A DNA stretch of 12,300 bases from CAYLLN01 sp036496265. Its GTDB lineage: Bacteria; Planctomycetota; Planctomycetia; Pirellulales; Pirellulaceae. Every line of letters begins with the position of its first letter. Position 1 is the stretch's first letter. The notes under the pieces are model-generated. The model made no database searches, had not been told where the DNA came from, and worked only from the letters and a program-made list of their open reading frames with translations. Where the stretch lies: contig DASXLL010000348.1 in assembly GCA_036496265.1 (NCBI GenBank), positions 1-12,300 on the forward strand, read 5' to 3'. A program made the translations under genes and the position numbers. Positions 7,202-12,300 of this stretch are shown piece after piece.

Positions 7202-7453
7202 ATGATTTATCATGGGCGGATGTTGAATGGTGTAGCAGTGCCCGACGTGCCGGCGAATTTGCCGGATGGCACGCCTGTCGAAATCGATGTCGCGGGAAAA
7301 AAGTCGGAGTTTTGGCAGAATCGTAATGTGGAGTGGCTTAGCCGGGAACAAGCCGTTCAGCCGATTGGAAGTCTGGAAGAATTGGCGGGCGATTGGCCGG
7401 AAGACGATTCTGCTGACGCACTGGTTGCATTTCTGCGTGCGGCGCGCAGCTAA
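7202..7453 (+). CDS. Putative antitoxin of a VapBC-type pair, 83 aa
   Basis: The product begins MIYHGRMLNGVAVPDVPANL and continues PDGTPVEIDV. The layout of a short beta segment, NG-V-V, P...LP-G-x-V-ID resembles AF2212-like/DUF104 and swapped-hairpin antitoxins that pair with PIN toxins. The acidic C-terminal half (LEELAGDWPEDDSADALVAF) would be the toxin-neutralising tail. I chose ATG 7202 because of AGGTG about 6 nt upstream and because the motif starts at once. An upstream in-frame ATG at 7178 would overlap the TATAAT box. Its stop TAA (7451-7453) overlaps the toxin ATG by one base, implying translational coupling. Identification rests on context as much as sequence. Confidence 0.75.
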   Translation: MIYHGRMLNGVAVPDVPANLPDGTPVEIDVAGKKSEFWQNRNVEWLSREQAVQPIGSLEELAGDWPEDDSADALVAFLRAARS

Positions 7454-7854
7454 TGAGCGCCGTGCTGCTAAACACGGATGTTTTTTCGTTTGTGTTCAAG
7501 CGAGACACGCGTGCGAAGCTGTATGAGCGAGAATTGATTGGCGCTCATGCTTGCTTGAGCTTTCAAAGCGTCGCGGAGCTGCAATATTGGGCGAATGCAA
7601 GACAGTGGGGCGAGGCGCGCCGCCACAGCCTTGAACTCACCTTTCGTCGATACATCGTGCTGCCATACGACGACGCCATGTCGCAGTACTGGGCGGACAT
7701 TACTGCCTCGCGACGAAGTCATGGAAAACCGATCGCATGCGGTGACGCGTGGATCGCGGCGACGGCGCTACGGCATGGATTGCCGCTGCTTACGCACAAC
7801 GCGAATGACTACGCAGACATTCCGGGTTTGCAGGTGGTCTGCCGCGCGGTTTGA
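7453..7854 (+). CDS. vapC: VapC-type PIN-domain ribonuclease toxin, 133 aa
   Basis: PIN-domain RNases of VapBC systems cleave tRNA, rRNA or mRNA with Mg2+ held by clustered acidic residues. All expected positions are visible: D9 in LLNTDVFSF, E42 in SVAELQYWA, D98 in ACGDAWIAATA and D119 in LLTHNANDYADIPGL. The length, 133 aa, is normal for the family. The ATG overlaps the antitoxin stop (TAATG), with no separate ribosome binding site, so translation probably depends on the upstream gene. All active-site residues are kept, so the toxin looks functional. The RNA target cannot be read from sequence. Confidence 0.9.
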   Translation: MSAVLLNTDVFSFVFKRDTRAKLYERELIGAHACLSFQSVAELQYWANARQWGEARRHSLELTFRRYIVLPYDDAMSQYWADITASRRSHGKPIACGDAWIAATALRHGLPLLTHNANDYADIPGLQVVCRAV

Positions 7855-7908
7855 TCGTCGAGTTCAATGTGAGCGACTCCAACATTGGATACTGCCTTAT
7901 CGCTCCGG

Positions 7909-7927
7909 TAGCTCGGGGCCTGAGCTA
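7909..7927. terminator. Stem-loop between convergent vapC and dehydrogenase genes
   Basis: TAGCTC (7909-7914) and GAGCTA (7922-7927) form a perfect 6-bp stem with a 7-nt loop, ending 1 nt before the minus-strand gene's stop codon (7929-7931). On the plus strand it is followed by a weakly T-rich stretch (TCTACTTTGATTT). It may serve as a shared terminator, but the stem is short and there is no real T-tract. Confidence 0.3.
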
Positions 7928-7928
7928 T

Positions 7929-10706
7929 CTACTTTGATTTGGTCTTCTCAGCCGCCGGCACCTTGTACCCTTCCGCGTGCCGTTTGTCCCAATCGGTGCC
8001 TTCATGCGGCAGATTCGTTTGGCCTTTGACTCGCCGCTCAAGGGTTTTCATGGTTTCGTTGAAGGTGTATTTGAGATAGTCGTCCTGATCGAAGACGAGG
8101 GATTCGACGGCAACGTCAATGGCGTCTTGGGAGCCGAAAAAGCTCAACGCGCGGATGGCTTCGAGGCGGACACGGGGATGGTCGTCGGAGACTTGCTCGC
8201 GGAGGAGATCGAGCGGCTTGGCGACGCGGTCGCGCCAGTAACCGAGGACGCGGGTGGAGGCGGCGCGGGCGCGGAAATCAGTCGAGCGGAGTAGCTCTTT
8301 GAGGAGTGGCTCGTTGATCGTGTCGTGGGCTTGGTGCAGCCAGAGGGCTTCGAGCTTGTGGTGCTCGTAGTTGGGGTCGTTTTTGGCGAGGCCGGCGAGC
8401 CATTTGGCCGTTTCACCGATGACGTCGGCCGTCGGGCGATTCCAGAGCTCGGTGCGAACGCGGTAGTGCGTGCGCTCCTCCGGTTCAGTCCGCAACAAGT
8501 CGAGGAGGGCGGCGATCGGCTGGCCGTCGATCTTGGCGGGCTTCACGAGCGGGCGGTTTTTGTAGGTGACGCGCCAAATGCGGCCGTGCGAATGGTCGCG
8601 GTTCGGGTCGCGGATGGAATGCTGCATGTGGCCGACGAGCGGGTTGTACCAATCGGCGAGATAGAGCGAGCCGTCGGGGGCGAATTCGATATCGACGGGA
8701 CGGTAGCTGGGGTCGCTGGACTGAATGAGCGGATCGATCGGGTCGGCGTGAAAGCCAGAGCCGATCGAGGGCGTTTTGCCATCTTTTGGCAGGCTGGAAG
8801 CGTGCCCCACAAGGCTGTCGTCGTGCAGTTTGTATTGCAGCGTGCCTTGGAAGCCGATGCAGTTGTTGAGCAGGAAGTTGCCCTGGACTTCGGGCGGGAA
8901 ATTGCGGCTGCTGATCAGCTCGCAGCCGCAGGTGGGCCGCCACTGCTTGGTGAGGAAATGCTTCAGGTTGGCATGCTTGTGGGGATAATCGACATCGCCG
9001 GAGAAGGCGGTGCCGTAGTAGTTCGCACCGCCGGAGGCGTCGGCCACGAAATTTTGGCCCCAGGTGTCAAAGATTTGGCCCCAAGGATTGGCGAAGCCGT
9101 AGGAGACGAACACATCGAGCTTGCCGGTCCGCGGCTCATAGCGAAAGACGCCGGCGTTGGCGCAACGCTCGGGGCCCCAGGGCGTTTCGATCTGCGAGTG
9201 GTGGAACGTGCCTTCGTTGAAATACATGGCTCCGCCCGGATCGAAGACGAAGGCGTGGCAGGCGTGATGGGAATCGGCCGTGTCGAGGCCGTGCAGAATG
9301 AGCTCGCGAGTGTCGGCTTTGTCGTCGCCGTTGGTGTCCTTGAGGAACATGACGTTCGGCTGCTGTGAGACGATGACTCCGCCACCGAAAAATTCGATCG
9401 CGAGCGGCAGATAGAGCTTGTCAGCAAAAACGGTTTGCTTATCTGCGCGGCCGTCGCCATTGGTGTCTTCGAAAATCAAGATTTTGTCGTTGGGCGGACT
9501 GCCGGGCACGTACTGTGGATAGGACGGCGTCGTGCAGACCCAGAGACGGCCCTTGGCATCGAAGGCGAAGGCGACAGGCTTCTGTAGATCGGGGAATTCG
9601 ACTTCCGAAGCGAAGAGGTTGACTTCATAGCCTTCGGGCAACGTGAATTTTTGCTGGGCCTCGGCGGGCGACGACATGGAGATGATGTTGTCTTTGCGGT
9701 TCTTGCCGGCATTTGCGTTGCCGATGTTCGTTTCGATCGTGGGGTTCTCGCCGGTGTTGGAATCGTCGATCGTCGTGGGGACGGACTTTCCTTGAGCAAC
9801 CGCCCAAACGCGCTGGTCGCGATTGGCGATCATTTTGCGGAGCTTGGCGAACTCGACGGGGAAATTGACGACGCCGAAGGGATTTTTGCGGCCGCCATAG
9901 ATATAGAAGCCGTTGACGGCGCGGTAGTCGTAGAAGAATTGAAGGTTCTTTTCGTTGACTTCGGCCTTGAGCTTGGACAAATCTGCTTTTGAAGCTGGCC
10001 GTTTACCGAAGAGGGATTCGTCAATCACTTCGGCGATTGCTTTGTCACCGTTCTCATTCAGATGGATACCATTAATGGTCAATTTTGTGGTACCCGCCTG
10101 ATCCATTACTTTTTTCGAGGGAGCGAATAAATCGACGTAGGGAACTTTGTGCTTCGCCGCGATCTGCCTCATCGACTCGGCATAGTGCTCGATGTTCTCG
10201 TTGGTTTTGGCGCCGTCGGGATAGCCGCGGCGGCCAATGTTCTCATGGGCGATGGGGCTGAAGACGACGAGGCGCGGGGCAGACTTGCCGTTGTATTTGG
10301 TGGCCAGCGTTTCTTCGATGAATTTTTCTAAGTCCTCCTCGAACTTCTTGAGCCCACGAGCGCCGCCGAACGATTCGTTGAAGCCGAAAAAGGCCAGGAT
10401 GACATCAGCTTTATGGTCGGCGAGCGTATGGCCGTGATCGACGAAGCTCTGCGAGCGCGGACGAACCACAATTTCGTCGGCAGACCAGCCGAGATCGCGA
10501 ACGACCAGTTCCAGTTCCGGAAATCGGCTGTGGAGGAGCGTTTCGAAATTGCCGAAATACTGCATTCGCTCGGCAAGCGTGTTGCCGATGAGGACGACGT
10601 GGTCGCCTTTATTGAGCGTGAGCTTGGGCTCGTCGGCTGCGAGCGAGATCGCAGTAGCGATGAGCAGCGAGACGAGGGACAGAGCGAGAGCGATCGGAGA
10701 GCGCAT
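7929..10706 (-). CDS. Secreted SGNH-like + PVC-type dehydrogenase propeller + HEAT protein, 925 aa
   Basis: ATG 10706 starts a clear signal peptide (MRSPIALALSLVSLLIATAI, cleavage near SLAA-DEP), so I prefer it to in-frame upstream codons reaching 10784. Residues ~35-240 are an SGNH/GDSL-hydrolase-like domain: VVLIGNTLAERMQ, FFGFNES, INGIHLNENGDKAIA. Residues ~345-720 match the planctomycete/verrucomicrobial membrane-bound dehydrogenase propeller: FTLPEGYEVNLFASE, two calcium-loop-like DTNGDGRAD/DTNGDDKAD (~414, ~456), RPTCGCELISSRNFPPEVQG, RPVDIEFAPDGSLYLADWYN, GHMQHSIRDPNRDHSHGRIW. Residues ~800-880 are HEAT-like (RAAST..LGYWRD; HPRVRLEAIRALSFFGS). Relatives are thought to act in sugar or polysaccharide oxidation in the periplasm. 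The usual C-terminal cytochrome c (CxxCH) is missing; the protein ends in a short Lys-rich tail. The ribosome binding site is weak. Biochemical activity is unproven. Confidence 0.9.
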   Translation of the reverse strand: MRSPIALALSLVSLLIATAISLAADEPKLTLNKGDHVVLIGNTLAERMQYFGNFETLLHSRFPELELVVRDLGWSADEIVVRPRSQSFVDHGHTLADHKADVILAFFGFNESFGGARGLKKFEEDLEKFIEETLATKYNGKSAPRLVVFSPIAHENIGRRGYPDGAKTNENIEHYAESMRQIAAKHKVPYVDLFAPSKKVMDQAGTTKLTINGIHLNENGDKAIAEVIDESLFGKRPASKADLSKLKAEVNEKNLQFFYDYRAVNGFYIYGGRKNPFGVVNFPVEFAKLRKMIANRDQRVWAVAQGKSVPTTIDDSNTGENPTIETNIGNANAGKNRKDNIISMSSPAEAQQKFTLPEGYEVNLFASEVEFPDLQKPVAFAFDAKGRLWVCTTPSYPQYVPGSPPNDKILIFEDTNGDGRADKQTVFADKLYLPLAIEFFGGGVIVSQQPNVMFLKDTNGDDKADTRELILHGLDTADSHHACHAFVFDPGGAMYFNEGTFHHSQIETPWGPERCANAGVFRYEPRTGKLDVFVSYGFANPWGQIFDTWGQNFVADASGGANYYGTAFSGDVDYPHKHANLKHFLTKQWRPTCGCELISSRNFPPEVQGNFLLNNCIGFQGTLQYKLHDDSLVGHASSLPKDGKTPSIGSGFHADPIDPLIQSSDPSYRPVDIEFAPDGSLYLADWYNPLVGHMQHSIRDPNRDHSHGRIWRVTYKNRPLVKPAKIDGQPIAALLDLLRTEPEERTHYRVRTELWNRPTADVIGETAKWLAGLAKNDPNYEHHKLEALWLHQAHDTINEPLLKELLRSTDFRARAASTRVLGYWRDRVAKPLDLLREQVSDDHPRVRLEAIRALSFFGSQDAIDVAVESLVFDQDDYLKYTFNETMKTLERRVKGQTNLPHEGTDWDKRHAEGYKVPAAEKTKSK
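8788..8806 (-). repeat. Interspersed palindrome within the dehydrogenase coding frame
   Basis: GGCAGGCT-GGA-AGCGTGCC is an 8+3+8 inverted repeat with one mismatch. Read on the coding (minus) strand with its flank it is translated as VGHASSLP. This is a peptide signature I recognise from interspersed palindromic elements of planctomycetes and verrucomicrobia that sit inside genes. It lies within a 19-residue segment (8760-8816) that looks extra to the family: relatives go almost directly from HDD to SGF. Confidence 0.55.
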
Positions 10707-10845
10707 AAGAATGTCCGAGGGAAGAAAGCCGGCGTGGTGGAGTTTGTCATTTTGGCGTCGCCGAGGCCAATCTTCAACGGGCACTCGTTATGTCTCGTTT
10801 ATTGCGAGGCGGAAAAGAGAGATTTTTTAGGCCGGCCGGAACGAT

Positions 10846-12300
10846 CTACTTCGTTGCCAGCCGAATTGCACCGTCCCAGCCTGGAGGCGGTGCTCCGTCG
10901 TGCTCCAGCACGAATTGCAGTAAAAGATCCTTGGCTTGATCGGCATGTGGCGCCTTGGCCAGAAGTTGCCCTGCTTGATGCCAGCCGCCGGTTTCGAAGG
11001 CGGCGAGGGCCGACTCATAGAGCGCCAAATCTTCGTCGCTCAAGTCGGGGCAGTCTGAGGCTAGCGGTAAAACCTCGCTGACGTCGATCGGAGCCGACAA
11101 GCCAACCGGCAGGACGCGGATCAGCCGGCGGATGCGGCAAATATTTGGCCCGATTGCGGCTCGAATCGAGTTCGCTGTCAAAGAATCGACGAGGATTGAC
11201 GCCGGCAGTTGCCGCGTCATCGTTTCCAGCCGCGCGGCGAGGTTGACCACGGGTCCAAACGCAGTGACCTTCACTTGATCCGCGGTGCCAATCTTTCCCG
11301 CCACCGCCTGGCCACTGGCGATGCCGATGCCAACATGGAATTTGTGCTTCGAAGCGGCAGCTCCCGCGGCGGCGTCGCCGGCGCAGGAATCGGTTTGCTC
11401 GAAATGAGCTCGAATGTCGAGCGCCGCCCGGCAGGCCCGAATCGCCGCGTCCGGCTGAGCGATCGGCCAGCCCCAAAAGCCCATCGCGGCGTCGCCGTGA
11501 AAATCGCCAATGACCCCGCCCTGGTTCAGAATCGCGCGCGTCATCACTCCCAGGGCGCCACTGACGCGATGGAGCAGCCCGAACAAATCGTGTGCAAAAC
11601 GTTCGCTTTCGCTCGTGAAGCCGCGCAGGTCGCAGAACAGAACGGTCAGGTCCGCTTCACGCGGGGCCAGTACTTGTTCGGGATTGGCGTCGCGAAGCAC
11701 ATCGAGGACGACCGGCGAGAAGAACTGGCTGAGGCTCGCCTGACGGGCCGCGAGCTGCCGGGATTCGAGCAAGCCACCCAGAGTGGCGGCCATGATCTCC
11801 GTATATTTTACGTCGTCATGCAGTAGCTCGGGATCGGTTGCACTGCCACGGATCAGCAGCTGATCGAAATTGCCAGCGGCATACAATGCCCAGCCGGGCG
11901 TAGCCTCCGTGGTAATGGGTGTGCAGATTGCCCATCCGGATTGACCACTGGAAGTAAAATCGGCTTGCGAGCCGCTGGTGTCGTGACCCCAGACATAGGC
12001 GACGCTTTGGCCGCTTGTTACGGCCTGGCGAACCAACCGGCGACTAGGTCTGAAATCTCCGGCGGCCAGGAGCTGGTTTTTCCCGTGGAGCACTGAGACA
12101 GCGGCATCCGCCGCGGCCGGGTCGTCCCCTTGTTCGACGCTGATCACCGCAGCCGCATCCGCTCGCTCGATGCCGCCGAGCAGCAGATTCACCAGGCGCT
12201 GAAACAAGTCCTGACCACTTGCCGAGTGGTGGATGACATCCGGCAGCCGGCTGAGGGCCTGAATTCGCTTGTCGGGCTCGCGAAACGGCCGCTGGTGCAG
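10846..12300 (-). CDS. GAF-domain class III nucleotide cyclase, 5' end beyond window
   Basis: At least 484 aa are visible and the frame is open at the right edge; the TTG at 12207 is only an internal codon. Visible residues ~10-175 form a GAF-like sensor region (LFQRLVNLLLGGIERADAAA, GWALYAAGNF). A linker (ARQASLSQFFSPVVLDVL) leads to a class III cyclase domain (~215-375) making cAMP or cGMP from ATP or GTP. Both metal aspartates are present: FCDLRGFTSE (D224) and FHGDAAMGFWGWP (D270), as are the transition-state Asn and Arg in VNLAARLE (~353, ~357). The base-specificity Lys and Asp of classic adenylate cyclases are replaced (IGDFHGD; FGPVVN). The tail YESALAAFETGGWHQAGQLL...PPPGWDGAIRLATK is typical of planctomycete FHA-GAF-cyclases, so an FHA domain may lie off-window. 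It is upstream of, and co-oriented with, the secreted propeller gene, with a 139-bp gap; an operon is possible. Confidence 0.9.
   Translation of the reverse strand: MHQRPFREPDKRIQALSRLPDVIHHSASGQDLFQRLVNLLLGGIERADAAAVISVEQGDDPAAADAAVSVLHGKNQLLAAGDFRPSRRLVRQAVTSGQSVAYVWGHDTSGSQADFTSSGQSGWAICTPITTEATPGWALYAAGNFDQLLIRGSATDPELLHDDVKYTEIMAATLGGLLESRQLAARQASLSQFFSPVVLDVLRDANPEQVLAPREADLTVLFCDLRGFTSESERFAHDLFGLLHRVSGALGVMTRAILNQGGVIGDFHGDAAMGFWGWPIAQPDAAIRACRAALDIRAHFEQTDSCAGDAAAGAAASKHKFHVGIGIASGQAVAGKIGTADQVKVTAFGPVVNLAARLETMTRQLPASILVDSLTANSIRAAIGPNICRIRRLIRVLPVGLSAPIDVSEVLPLASDCPDLSDEDLALYESALAAFETGGWHQAGQLLAKAPHADQAKDLLLQFVLEHDGAPPPGWDGAIRLATK

Noticed and set aside
9210..9300. Possible haem motif in the dehydrogenase (SHHACHAF) and the CGC in RPTCGCEL.
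   Set aside because: Neither matches CxxCH. They belong to conserved propeller segments.
8325..9368. A 347-codon plus-strand open frame rich in Gly, Val, Glu and Ala.
   Set aside because: It lies wholly antisense to the propeller gene in the high-GC mirror frame. Its composition is typical of a shadow frame, with no family motif. The minus strand encodes recognisable motifs throughout.

Overview
The window most likely comes from a planctomycete. The evidence is a PVC-type 'membrane-bound dehydrogenase' propeller protein fused to an SGNH domain, a GAF-cyclase with the C-terminal tail typical of planctomycete cyclases, a TPR-glycosyltransferase, a short SecA-like ATPase, interspersed palindromes of types familiar from planctomycete and verrucomicrobial genomes, moderately high GC, and few good Shine-Dalgarno sequences. 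Species cannot be assigned from the sequence alone.

Layout, left to right. The left edge (about 1-196) is the 5' end of an IS5-family (IS1031/IS427-like) insertion sequence on the minus strand, with the first 36 codons of its transposase. It has landed in the 3' end of a minus-strand TPR-glycosyltransferase gene (start 1535). That frame stays open through the visible IS part to the window edge. After a divergent, apparently gene-free intergenic stretch (1536-1898) comes a plus-strand SecA-like ATPase of about 662 residues. It keeps all helicase motifs but stops early in the helical scaffold. A stem-loop with a T-rich tail follows it. The next ~430 bp hold no confident gene, only a Cys/His-rich minus-strand open frame. 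A 64-aa plus-strand ORF with an excellent ribosome binding site comes next.

That small gene converges on a 12-TM RND/MMPL-type exporter (minus, 4782-7160). The gap between them is filled with palindromes, including two exact tandem 41-bp units. Divergent from the exporter is a toxin-antitoxin pair (antitoxin 7202-7453, VapC-type PIN toxin 7453-7854) behind a perfect TATAAT box. The right half is minus strand: a secreted SGNH + PVC-dehydrogenase propeller + HEAT protein (7929-10706), then a GAF + class III nucleotide cyclase whose 5' end runs off the right edge.

The genes do not form one obvious pathway. Envelope and secretion functions (SecA-like, RND, secreted propeller protein), signalling (cyclase), glycosylation (TPR-GT) and accessory elements (IS, toxin-antitoxin, palindromic repeats) lie side by side. 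I see no CRISPR array, tRNA, rRNA or clear phage module. The points most worth following up are the IS disruption, the SecA lacking its two-helix finger, a palindromic repeat carried in frame inside the propeller protein, and a cyclase whose base-specificity residues are non-canonical.
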